NCBI GenBank assembly: GCA_037974665.1
Contig: CM075764.1
Coordinates: 117,552,325-117,616,324, forward strand
Length of the DNA stretch: 64,000 nucleotides
Reading direction: 5' to 3'
DNA from: Ehretia macrophylla
Lineage: Eukaryota > Streptophyta > Magnoliopsida > Boraginales > Ehretiaceae
Shown here one piece after another: positions 21,009 to 31,909 of the stretch. Each line of letters begins with the position of its first letter. Position 1 is the first letter of the stretch. The notes beneath the pieces are model-generated. The model did no database searches, had not been told where the DNA came from, and saw only the letters and a list, made by a program, of their open reading frames with translations. A program made the translations under genes and the position numbers.

Positions 21009-21880
21009 GGGTGACGGAACAAATGGGTTCGTTACCCTCTTCGGTGACGGACCATTGGCTCCGTCACCCTTTTGGACTTTTTTAAAAAAATACTAATTTA
21101 TTTAATTTAAATATATATTTTTTAAAATATGGGTGACGGAACAAATGGATCAGTCACCCTTTTCGGTGACAGACCATTGGTTTCGTCACCCTTTTGAATT
21201 ATTTTGTAAATATACTAATTTTTTTAATTTAAATATTTTTTAAAAAATATGGGTGACGGAACAAATGGGTCCGTCACCCTTTTTTATGACGGACCATTGG
21301 TTCCGTCACCTTTTTGGACTTTTTTAAAAAAATACTAATTTTTTAAATTTAAATAATTGTTTTTTAAAATATGAGTGACATAACAAATGGGTCCGTCACC
21401 CTTTTCGGTGACGAACCATTGGTTCGTTATCCTTTTGGATTTTTTTTAAAAATACTAATTTTTTTAATTTAAATAATATTTTTTTTTAAATATGGGTGAC
21501 GGAACAAATGGGTCCATCACTCTTTTCGGTGACAGACCATTGATTCCGTCACCCTTTTGGATTTTTTTTTAAAAATACTAATTTTTTTAATTTAAATAAT
21601 ATTTTTTTTTAAATATGGGTGACGGAACAAATGGGTCCGTTACCCTTTTCGGTGACGGACCATTGGTTCCGTCACCTTTTTAGACATTTTTTAAAAAATA
21701 GTAATTTTTTTAATTTAAATAATTTTTTTTAAAATATGGGTGACAGAACAAATAGGTTCGTCACACTTTTCGGTGACGAACCATTGGTTCCGTCACCTTT
21801 TGGATTTTTTAAAAAAAATATTAATTTTTTCAATATGGGTGACGGAACAAATGGGTCCGTCACCCTTTTCGGAGACAGTT
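21009..21880. repeat. Tandem array of eight ~121-bp units with self-complementary GTGACGGA blocks
   Basis: Units start with GGGTGACGGAACAAATGGG or variants at about 21009, 21131, 21252, 21373, 21494, 21617, 21739 and 21837. Each unit carries two GGTGACGGA/TCCGTCACC pairs around CAAATGGG or CCATTGG, then an AT-rich spacer. The last unit is shortened to about 98 bp. Confidence 0.85.
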
Positions 21881-22110
21881 TAGAAACAACATAAATAAAT
21901 CATCTCTAAACCGTCTCCTATTGGCGATTATTTATAAAGGACTTGAAACATCGTTTCGAAATCGTCGACAATGGAGATGGTTTGGAGACGAAATACTTAT
22001 GTTGTGTCCAAATCGTCTCCAAATTGTCACTATTCATGGATGAAAATTTTCGTCACCTTTTTGCCGCTGTTTTGGTGACGAAAAGGTGACGGAGCGTCGC
22101 TATTGACAGT

Positions 22111-23385
22111 TCTTATCCCTTAATTAAACCTAAGAGGGGGGGTGAATTAGGTTATATAGGCAATAGTACTACTTTTTCGATTAGTCAATATACTAGCAAT
22201 GATTAATCAAAAACAATCTTAAATAGAAATGCACTCTAACAATATAAAATGTGAGTGAGACAATTTATCAAATACTTGGTATGTAGAAAATAATGCAAAG
22301 AGAAAGTTGAGAGAAAAAGATTGCAAATTGCGATTTTAGCGTGGTTCGGCCCCCGCCTAAGTCCACGACCTAAGCTCCCCGCTTAAGATTTCAACAATCT
22401 TCACTATGGTGGCTCTTCAAATGTTGGTGAGTCCACAAACCAACTACAATAGTAGTTCAAACTTTACAATAGAAAAACAACTCTTCTCAATACAAAGCTT
22501 TCACTTCAACACATTTGACAAGAAAATCCTTCATTTCAAAGTGTTTAACTCTCTCTTTTGATAAGTGTTTTGGAATCACAATAAAAGCGTTCTTTTTAGG
22601 GTAGATGAATACAATGAATGTCTTCTCACAATATTGTTCACAATTTCTTGCTCAAGTATAGCTCAATGATGATTCAAAGATAAAGATAATGAAAGAACTC
22701 AAGTGTAACTGTTTTGAATCAATACTTTCAAATTTTTCAGTTGTGAGCACTTAATAGAGCAAAAAAAATGGTGTAATTAATACTCCCAACGTTCACAAAC
22801 AGCTATATTTTGAATCAGCATTTTTGGTCCGACCGGTTGACCCCTGTTCGCCGATCAACCGGCCGAGAAACCCTCTTCCAATGGACAAGTCTCAGGCGGA
22901 CGACCCTTGTTCACCGGTCGACTGGTCGAGAGCCACTCGCCCGGTGGACAAGTCTCTGGCGGACGACCCTCTGGCTCCCGGTCGACCGGTCGCCGAGGGG
23001 CGTCCGGTGAAACCAAGACTGTCAGGATTGGGTTCTTTTTAAAATGATTCTTTTGAACATGTTTTTGTAAGGTACAAAAACACACATTTCAAAAACGTTG
23101 TTTGAGTATTACTATTGAGCATATACTATTTGCAAGCCCAAAAACCCCAGTCAAGTCCCAACCGGTACCCCTTATGACTTCCGTCTCCATCCTTATAACT
23201 CCATCTTCATTTTTCGAATCTTCTCCTTAAGTTGATAGATGTTTTTCTTCTTTCTTTAGCTCGATAATCTTAAAGTCGAAGTCAAACTTGATTTATCCTT
23301 ACTTTTGCACGCTGAACAAACTCATTAAACACATTTATGATTTGTGATCGTCAAAACCAAGATTTAGAAGCCTTTTAGGCTAACA
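22111..23385 (-). repeat. 3' LTR of the Copia element
   Basis: It is collinear with 30628-31891. It contains a CGTGGTTCGGC...CCTAAGTCCACGACC block and a GC-rich cluster of GACCGGT/CGACCGG words (22829-23010). On the minus strand it starts TGTTAGCC. Confidence 0.92.
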
Positions 23386-23386
23386 A

Positions 23387-23400
23387 TCTCCGTTTTTTTT
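23387..23400 (-). other. Polypurine tract adjoining the 3' LTR
   Basis: The minus strand reads AAAAAAAACGGAGAT immediately before the LTR start, the position used to prime plus-strand DNA synthesis. Confidence 0.75.
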
Positions 23401-23611
23401 ATGATGACAAAACTTATCTCAAATAATAACAATATAAGCATAATGAGTTTGAGAGAGTATTTATTATTTTGTGCAATTTGAGTTTGATTGAACCTAAGAT
23501 ATAAGTTTGTTCAAAAACTCACCCTCATTAGGTGCATTCATAACATCTCGCTCTTAATGTATGAGTTCTTTTTAGATATGCTTCTCTTATTTATACTATT
23601 TTTGGTTTTTA

Positions 23612-23630
23612 TCTCCCCCTTTTTGTCATT
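23612..23630 (-). other. Second, upstream polypurine tract (Sirevirus-like)
   Basis: The minus strand reads AATGACAAAAAGGGGGAGA. Extra polypurine tracts of the form ATGACAAAAAGGGGGAG upstream of the 3' LTR are a reported feature of Sireviruses. Confidence 0.6.
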
Positions 23631-23875
23631 AGCAAAACATGAAGATCATACACACAACATTAGCAAGCAAAGAAAAGCATGTCTAGATTTGAACACCAAA
23701 CACTTAACACAAAGTCACAAAGTAAAGCCAATCAAAGAAAGGAAAACTACTAAAGCACTGGAGTTGAAATATTAAAAACAAAGTATCAAAACAATGCATG
23801 AAGTAAAACATGATTGTTGTAAAATTTAATGAGAAGGAGAAAGAGAGGCATCCTAAGCATCGCATGGCAACTGGC

Positions 23876-25052
23876 TTAATCCTTCATGAATTTCTCATAG
23901 AGCTTCTCAAACATCTTGTTCATGCCTTTCATCTCGGTCTTGACTTCACCAACAGTCAAGAATAACTGATCAACTTTTGAAGTCAGATTATCAACTTTGG
24001 TATTGACTTCTTCAAGAGTGACTGGACGGAGTCTGCTTCTTGTGGACGAACTAGCACCACCAATATCAACCCAGGAAGGACCAACATTAGCATCTCTGCC
24101 TGCGGGATCTCCTTCATCACTCTCGCTTGCAGCCTCACTTTCATCTCCCTCTTCCCCAAGGTCATAGTTCTCTAGATCATCAACTACTTTAGATTGAACC
24201 TTGCGGAATTGACGTTGCTGAATGTAGACAATGTCATTGTTTTTGCGAGCCATGGTTTGTCTATCTAGGCAATACTTGTCAAGGAGGTAGGTAGTCATTT
24301 AAGGATTCAAATTGACCAATACGATCGAGACCTCTAAGACGGAACAGATGACACAAGATCATCCCATAGGGCAGAGATTTCTTCTTAAAGGCCAGCATAT
24401 GACTAAGTATAATGTATGGAAGGTTGATTTTTACCTTCTTGTACATGAGGTGCAGCACATAACCCGTGAAGGATGGAATAGTCCTGTCTTTTATATTGCG
24501 AGGCATGATAGATTGATTGAGGATATAGTGGAGCAAACGTTTCTCGACACAGAGTTGATCTCTCTTAGGCATAAACTCTTCCAACTTTCCCGTCCTTTCC
24601 CATAGTGTAGTACATATCTCCTTGAAAGCGTCTGTGTGGAGTTCACTTGGTAAGTTGACAATGGTGTAGAGTCTGAGACCATGTTGTGGAAGACCAAATA
24701 AGTTAGCCACGTCCTGTTCACTTACAAAGAGGTTAACACCACTTATTCTACTATTTATCTCCCGTACACCGGCTTGTTCACCTTCTACTGCATAGGCATA
24801 GAATTCACGAACCCATAGATCACAGTCGATGTCCTCGAGTCCAAACAAAGGAAGCCATTGTTGATGACGAAGCAGTTTATGGGGACGAGTGGAATCTAAA
24901 AAGTCTGAAGGATCAATGCGTTTACCACATGATATATCCTTTTTAGAAAAATCTCCTAGTGCGATCACGTACATTAGATCCCAGGGATCAACTTTATGAG
25001 GCCTAAATGCAGTCCTTTGTCTCTTGGATGCTTGTCTAGATGATGATGCCAT
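23876..25052 (-). pseudogene. Envelope-position ORF of the Copia element, frameshifted
   Basis: After RNase H and before the 3' LTR, two overlapping minus-strand frames follow each other. The first is 24279-25052 (257 codons), starting with a basic Ser/Arg tract and containing VREFYAY and a FGLPQHGL motif. The second is 23876-24298 (140 codons), with an acidic linker and a C-terminal coiled coil. A perfect 4-bp duplication at 24287-24294 (GTAGGTAG on plus) explains the frame change; without it one protein of about 390 residues would be read. The FYA...GLP pattern resembles plant proteins annotated as putative plant transposon protein. Position and coiled coil resemble the env-like ORF of SIRE1-type elements. 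No transmembrane helix is evident. Confidence 0.7.
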
Positions 25053-25344
25053 GAGTATGCAAGAGAATTGGCAATAAAGTTTGGTTGAGAAATTTTGTCG
25101 AGCACTTGGGATGCAACAAAGATTGTTAAAGAGTTTTGGAAAAGTTTTGAAAGAAAATTGGATGAGTTGTGAAGCGTGGGAGTTTGGCCTTTTTGTTTGT
25201 GATGTAAGGATGAGATTTTGAAGATAATAGAAGACAATGCAAAGTAGTGGAATTGAGGTAGGAGAGAATTTGAAGAGTTGAAGAGTTGTGAATGAAGAAG
25301 AATTTTGGTTTGAAGATGAATTTTGAAGTTTTTAAACCTTTTGC

Positions 25345-25470
25345 CCGTCAGTGTCGCGACCGGACGAAGGTGTACGCGCCGGTCGTCCGGTGTTATACCC
25401 TCGTCCACCCGAGGCACGTTCACCGGATGAGGGTGTGCTTCGCCGGTCGACCGGTGGAAGACCCCTCTTC
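25345..25470. repeat. GC-rich GACCGG/CCGGTCGACCGG cluster in the Copia interior
   Basis: This cluster between RNase H and the envelope-position ORF repeats the same CCGGTCGACCGGT vocabulary found in both LTRs. It stands out from the AT-rich surroundings. Confidence 0.7.
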
Positions 25471-25531
25471 CAGTGATGCACTTTCTGTCAGAAAGTGCAA
25501 TACACCAAAAAAAAACTGCAAGTTACACTTT

Positions 25532-28500
25532 TCAACACATTTTAAGTATACCTAACTCTCTTCTTATCACACAAAATTGATTCTCATGCAATGGTTTGGT
25601 AAAAATATCAGCTAATTGATTTACGGAATCAACAAAGTTGAGCACAATATCTCCTTTTTGAACTTGATCGTGAATGAAATGATGCCGAATTTCAATATGT
25701 TTGGTTCTGGAGTATTGAATGGGATTTTTAGTGAGATTAATGGCACTTGTATTATCACATTTAATAGGCACACTATCGTAAACAAGACCATAATCAAGCA
25801 AATTTTGTTTCATCCAAAGAATTTGTGCCACACAATTTCCAGCATATACATATTCAGTTTCAGCTGTAGAAAGAGCTACATTATTTTGGTTTTTACTAGA
25901 CCAAGAGATTAATGAATGTCCTAGAAATTGACAGCATCCACTAGTACTTTTTTTGTCTACTCGATCTCTTGCATAATCCACATCCAAATATCCTACCAGT
26001 TCAAATTAGGTATCTTTTGGATACCATAATCCTAAATCTATAGTCCCCTTAAGATATCTAATGATTCTTTTTACAGCATTTAAGTGAGACTCTTTAGGAC
26101 ATGATTGAAAACGAGCACATAAGCACACAGCAAATACAATATCGGGTCTAGAAGCTGTTAAATAAAGAAGGCTTCCGATCATACCTCAATATTGCTTTTC
26201 ATTTACCTTGTTACCTTCCTCATCTTTGTCAAGCTTGATTGATGTTGACATTGGAGTACTCATTTCTTTTACTGACTCAAGCCCGAATTTTTTGATAAGT
26301 TCTCTAGTGTACTTGGCTTGATTGATGAAAGTACCCTCTTGCGTTTGCTTGATTTGGAATCTGAGAAAGAAATTCAATTCTCACATCATACTCATCTCAA
26401 ATTCCTTGTGCATACACTTAGAGAAATACTCACAAAGAGATTCATTAGTAGCACCAAAAATTATATCATCAACATAAATTTGTACAAGCAATATATCTTT
26501 GCCTTTTGTTTTGACAAAGAGAATGGAATCTAGTTTGCCTCTAGTGAACCCTTTTTCAAGCAAATAGTTGTTAAGTCTATCATACCATACTCTAGGTGCT
26601 TGCTTAAGGCCATATAATGCCTTATCCACTTTATATACATGATTTGGCAAGTTAGTGTCCTCAAATCTGGGTGGTTGTTTCACATATACTTCTTCCTTAA
26701 GATAGCCATTTAGAAAGGCACTTTTTACATCCATTTGATATAATTTAAAGTTCATAAAACATGCAAAAGCAAGAAGCATACGAATGAATTCAAGTCTAGC
26801 CACTGAAGCAAAAGTCTCATCATAATTTATCCCTTCTTCTTGATTATACCCTTGAACCACTCGTCTAGCTTTGTTTCTTGTTACAATTCCAGATTCATCT
26901 AACTTATTTCTAAAAACCCATTTTGTACCAATTATGGGATAGTCCTTAGGTTTTTCAACTAGATGCCACACTTTACTTTTTTCAAATTGATTTAATTTTT
27001 CTTGCATGGCAACTATCCAATCTTCATGATCTAAAGCTTCTTTAACATTTTTAGGCTCTACTTGAGAAAGAAAAACAACATGTTCACAATATGCATTTAG
27101 ATTAGAGCGAGTTCTTACTCCTTTTGAAGGATCACCAAGAATTTGGTCATTTGGGTGATTTCTTACAAACTTTCAACATTTTAGTAGATCATTATTTGTT
27201 GTCACTTCTTGGTCATTTTGCATTGGTTGTACATTTCCTTGTGGACTTTCTAGAGTTTCACCATCCTTTGAGGTTTGACCTTCTTCAATATTTGTCTCCT
27301 TTGAATCTCTTGAGGTTCCCTCATTGTCGATGGTTGTAGGTAAGATTTGAGTGTTAACTTCGGAAACACCTACATCATCATCATTCTTTCTCGGAGCGAA
27401 AGGATTAGTTTCATCAAAATCCGCATGCATAGACTCTTTGATAAGCATGTTTCTTTTGTTAAAGACTCTATAAGCTTTACTTCTTGAAGAGTAACCCATA
27501 AAAAGTCCTTCATCCGATTTAGAATCAAATTTTCCAAGATGTTCTTTTGTGTTAAGGATGAAACACTTACAACCAAACACTTTAAAATGAGATACATTTG
27601 GTGCTCTACCTTTTCATAATTAATAGGGTGTTTTCTTTAAAAAAGGCCTAATCAACACACGATTTAACACATAACATGCAGTATTTACGCCTTCACCCCA
27701 AAAGTATGTTGGCAAGTTGTTTTCTTTCAACATTGTTCTTGCCATTTCCTGTAGTGTTCGATTATTCCTTTCTACTACCCCATTTTGTTGAGGAGTTCTC
27801 GGAGCCAAAAAATTATGTTCAGTGCCACGTTCTCCACAATAATCCATAAAAGATACAATTATAAATTTGGTGCCTTGGTCACTATGAATGCAATTTATGT
27901 AATAGCCTTTCTCATTTTGCACCTTGTTAGCAAATTCATTGAAGACATCATTTTTATGTGCAAGAGGTCTTACCCATGTGAATCTAGTGTAATCATTTAT
28001 AATAACATAGACATATCTAGATCTACCTAGACTTGTCACATCCATTGGACCAAATAGATCCATATGTAATTTTTGTAAAGCCCTTGATGTGGTTACCTTG
28101 TTAATTGTTTTGAAAGATGTCTTATGTTGTTTTCCAAATTGACATGCATTACATAGATGATCTTTTTGAAATATAGTATTAGGAAGACCTATGACAAGTT
28201 CTTTTCTCGAAAACTTAGCAAGTAAATCCATATTAGCATAACCAAGTCTTCTATGTCATAACCATGAATCCTCATTAATGGTAACTAAGTATGTCACATT
28301 TTGGCACTTTAATTCATGAAGATTGATTACATATACATTATCATATCTATCTCCAAAAAATATTACTTTATCATCTTTATCATACACCTTGCAACAAGTA
28401 GATAGAAATTCAACTCTAAATCCATTATCACAAAATTGACTTACACTTAGTAAATTATGTTTAAGACCTTTAACATACAAGACATCATGAATAGAAAGAG

Positions 28501-28690
28501 AGTTTATATCTCATATGCTACCCTTACCAATGACTTTGCCTCCTTCATTTCCTCCATAGCTAACTTTATCTTTGAAGTTTCTATCAATCTCATAAAAGAA
28601 AGATACATCTCCCGTCATGTGCTTTGAGCACCCACTATCAATAACCCAAGTATCTTCATACTTCATTTTTAGGGCAACCTATCATTTATA
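25532..28690 (-). pseudogene. Copia pol region: protease, integrase, RT, RNase H
   Basis: The reading phase is constant from about 28480 to 25532 and is broken by stop codons only. The protease motif DSGCSKHM is at about 28635-28660. The integrase shows the H/C zinc site (CNACQFGKQHK, about 28130) and the catalytic Asp, Asp and Glu in HMDLFGP, HSDQGTKF and NGVVERNN (27770-28060). RT has MDVKSAFLNG (about 26710-26740) and YVDD (about 26465). RNase H spans 25532-25990, with KSTSGCCQFLG and ALSTAETEY. Stops lie near 28256, 27620, 27611, 27173, 26378 and 26008; several fit C-to-T or G-to-A changes. Confidence 0.92.
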
Positions 28691-30569
28691 GAAACAAATC
28701 AAGTTCATTTTGGTCCCCAAGGTTCTATTGGGTCCTTTTGTGTTAGTACGAAGTCCTAATACATCTAACAACCCACTTGGGTCTAAGCCATAAAGGAATA
28801 TGAGAATCTCTTCCTACCATGTTTCTAAATTTACATTGTGATGCATTGTGACCAATCTTCTCACAATAAGTGCATCTTTTAAACAATCCTCTTGATGTTG
28901 AGGCTACATTCCAAGAGGATGATACTTTGACAAAATAATTTTGCAACCCCTTTTGATATGGCTTATAGCCAATTCCCTTTTTGTCAAATTGTGCTTTTTT
29001 GTAATTCTTTTAATGGTGGATGGACAATTGAGGATTGAGAAGCTTTTACAAAGATAGTTTTTGAAGACTTTGATTTAAAAAATGGCTCATAGCCAATTCC
29101 ACCTTTGTCGAGTGGAATTTTTTGAGAACCAAGAATTTCATCCAAGACCTTTGTTCTTTTTCAAAATCTAGCTAAATCATTTTGTAGGCCAAGAACTTGT
29201 TTTTCAAAATCTTTGATTTTTAATTCATTTTTTGACTTTAGATGATAGTATTCATACATTTCTTTGGTAAGAGTATCATTTTCATCTCTAAGTTCCTTAA
29301 TTTCCTTTTGAAGTTCATCATTTTCTTTTTGAAGATTCGTTACTTTTGAATGTGTAAGAAGAAAACTATCATGTAGTTTAGAAAATTCATTTGTTAGTTT
29401 CTCAAATGTACATTCATCATCATTAGAAGATAAAGAAGAAGATTCATCACAAGATAAAGAAGTTACCTCATGATCTCTAGCCAGGAACCACACAAAGTTG
29501 TCCACTTTGTTTCGATTCCACTTTCATCACCGGTTGATACATCATCCTCAACGCACGCCTTCATTGCCTTTTGCTTTCCTTTGATCAATTTTGGACATTT
29601 TGCTTTGATGTGTCCCGGTTTGTCACAATTGAAGCATTTTATCTCTTCTTTGGTCTTTTCTAATTTTTCTTTGAATCTCCTCTTGACTTTGTTGTTAATG
29701 GGCTCTTCTCTTTTCATCTTTTAGTATTTCAAGAACTTCTTAAAGTTCTTTACAAGAAGTGTAAGCTCATCATGATCGCTATCATCTTTGTCTTCATCAC
29801 TCGGTTGAGATTGAGCAATGAGAGCAAGTGATTTCCTTGTCTTCTTTTCTTCTTCATCTCGTATTTTTTCTTAATTCAATACAAGCTCCTCCATTTCAAG
29901 GTTACAAATGAGCTCATGCACCATAATCGTGGAGAGATCGGTTGATTCTCTAATAGACGTCACATTTGGTTTGTATTCCTTTGGAAGAGCCATAAGAATC
30001 TTCCGGTTGAGTTCTTCATTTGGATACTTCTTCCCAATAGAACTTAAGTTGTTTACGATTGTGGAGAATCTTTGATGCATTTCATTTAGTGATTCTCCGG
30101 CCTTCATACGAAACAATTCATACTCATGAATGTGAAGATCAATTTTGGTATTCTTCACTTGAGGTGTTCCTTGATAAGACATGTGTAGCATCTTCCAAAT
30201 CTCTTGAGCAATTTCACATTGACTCACACAACTATACTCGGTTTCATTTAGAGCACAATAAAGAATGTTCTTGGCTCTTAAGTTCTTGGTCATCATACTA
30301 ATGTCTTGATCATTGAATTCTTTCCTTTCCTTGGGCACTTGAATGGTTTTGACTTTCTCAACTCCACTTATACTTGGGGCATCTTTAACCATTGCCTCCT
30401 TCATTGAAACATAAGGACCATCTTCTACTAGTGACCATAGGGCATAGTCAATGGATTGTATGTATGTCTCCATCTTGTTTTTCCAATAATTGAAATTTGT
30501 ACCTATAAACAATGGAGGCTTATTAGTAGAGTAAACTTCAAAATAAGGAGAAGTAGTATTGTTTGTCAT
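28690..30569 (-). pseudogene. Copia gag polyprotein region
   Basis: The first 232 codons (29871-30569) are open and show the plant Copia gag domain (UBN2-like), with an early NYWKNKM motif and a Trp-containing core. A stop at 29871-29873 and another near 29718 interrupt the frame before a CCHC knuckle (CFNCDKPGHIKAKC, about 29590-29635). A frameshift near 29490 leads into a Glu/Lys-rich coiled-coil stretch (29161-29480), followed by a second knuckle (CTYCEKIGHNASQC, about 28830-28875). The second knuckle and the coiled coil suggest an extended gag, as in Sireviruses. It would form the virus-like particle shell. Confidence 0.85.
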
Positions 30570-30613
30570 TTATCTTTTCTTTGCTATATGTTAAGCTATA
30601 TGCAAAGTCCTAA

Positions 30614-30625
30614 CTCTTGATACCA
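30614..30625 (-). other. Primer-binding site of the Copia element
   Basis: The minus strand reads TGGTATCAAGAG just downstream of the 5' LTR. It matches the initiator tRNA-Met complement for its first eight bases and then diverges. Confidence 0.7.
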
Positions 30626-30627
30626 CT

Positions 30628-31891
30628 TGTTGTCCCTTAATTAAACCTAAGGGGGGGTGAATTAGGTTATATAGGCAATAGTGCTACTTTTTTAATTAGT
30701 CAATATACTAGCAATGATTAATCAAAAACAATCTTAAATAGAAATGCACTCTAGCAATATAAAATGTGAGTGAGACAATTTATCAAACACTTGGTGTGCA
30801 GAAAATAATGCAAAGAGAAAGTTGAGAGAAAGATATTGCAAATCGCGATTTTAGCGTGGTTCGACCCCGCCTAAGTTTACGACCTAAGCTCCCCGCTTAG
30901 GATTTCAACAATCTTCACTATGGTGGCTCTTCAAATGTTGGTGAGTCCACAAACCAACTACAATAGTAGTTCAAGCTTTACAATAGAAAAACAACTCTTC
31001 TCAATACAAAGCTTTCACTTCAGTACCTTTGACAAGGAAATCCTTCATTTCAAAGTGTTTAACTCTCTCTTTTGATAAGTGTTTTGGAATCACAATAAAA
31101 GACCTCTTTTTAAGGTAGAGGAATACAATAAATGTCTTCTCACAATATTGCTCACAATTTCTTGCTCAAGTATAGCTCAATGATGATTCAAAGATAAAGA
31201 TAATGAAAGAACTCAAGTGTAATTGCTTTGAATCAATACTTTCAAAATTTTCAGTTGAGAGCACTTAATAGAGCAAAAAAATGGTGTAATTAATGCTCCC
31301 AACGTTCACAAACGGCTATATTTTGAATCAGCATTTTTGGCCCGACCGGTCGACCCCTGTTCGCCGGTCGACCAGTCGAGAGACCCTTGTCCGGTGGACA
31401 AGTCTCAGGCAGACGACCCTTGTTCTCCGGTAGACCGGTCGAGAGACCCCCATCTGGTGGACAAGTCTCTAGCGGACGACCCTCTGGCCACCGGTCGCCG
31501 AGGGGTTGTCCAGTGAAACCAAGACTGTCAGGGTTAGGTTCTTTTTAAAATGATTCTTTTGAACAAGTTTTTGTAAGGTACAAAAACACACATTTCAAAA
31601 ACGTTGTTTGAGAATCACTATTGAGCATATACTATTTGCAAGCCCCAAAACCCTTGTCAAGTCTCAACCGGTACCCCTTATGACTTTCGTCTCCATCCTT
31701 ATAACTCCATCTTCATTCTTCGAATCTTCTCCTTAAGTTGATGGATGTTCTTCTTCCTTCTTTAGCTCGATAATCTTAAAGTCGGAGTCAAACTTGATTC
31801 ATCCTTACTTTTGCACACTAAACAAACTCATTAAACACATTTATGGTTTGTGATCATCAAAACCAAGATTTAGAAGCCTTTTATGCTAACA
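30628..31891 (-). repeat. 5' LTR of the Copia element
   Basis: It matches 22111-23385 along its length with scattered substitutions and small indels, mostly in the GC-rich cluster (31340-31510). The minus-strand promoter for the element should lie here. Confidence 0.92.
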
Positions 31892-31909
31892 ACAGTTTTT
31901 CTTGTAGTG
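31892..31909. mobile_element. CACTA-like terminus separated from its element by the Copia insertion
   Basis: ACAGTTTTTCTTGTAGTG begins with the Copia target-site duplication and ends at the CACTA terminal inverted repeat. The trinucleotide TTA follows and could be the CACTA 3-bp target duplication, but the partner end was not found. Confidence 0.65.

Larger units (their letters stand above)
20640..22110. mobile_element. CACTA-like transposon, repetitive internal part (left boundary not found)
   Basis: The segment up to 22110 continues, across the inserted Copia element, at 31892-31909. That short piece ends in CTTGTAGTG, the complement of CACTACAAG, the hallmark CACTA terminus. The joined complement starts CACTACAAGAAAAACTGT and runs into GACGGA-rich repeats. 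No transposase is present, so it is non-autonomous. No matching CACTACAAG left end is seen, so the element is truncated or its left end lies within low-complexity DNA. Confidence 0.65.
22111..31891 (-). mobile_element. Full-length Copia LTR retrotransposon, Sirevirus-like, minus strand
   Basis: The 9781-bp element is bounded by LTRs of 1275 and 1264 bp and flanked by the 5-bp duplication ACAGT (22106-22110 and 31892-31896). Minus-strand order is LTR, primer site, gag, protease, integrase, RT, RNase H, an extra ORF region, polypurine tract, LTR. Integrase before RT makes it Ty1/Copia. The extra ORF in the envelope position and an AAAAAGGGGGAG-type polypurine tract point to the Sirevirus lineage. 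Coding regions carry multiple stops, so it is not autonomous now, although the LTRs look similar to each other. Confidence 0.93.

Noticed and set aside
21009..21880. CRISPR-like regular repeat array
   Set aside because: The units are about 121 bp, contiguous and self-complementary with no unique spacers, in a plant nuclear context; this is a transposon-associated tandem array.
22810..23085. Open frames with Pro/Arg-rich translation on both strands
   Set aside because: They lie wholly inside the GC-rich palindromic part of the Copia LTR and are matched by similar artefacts in the other LTR.
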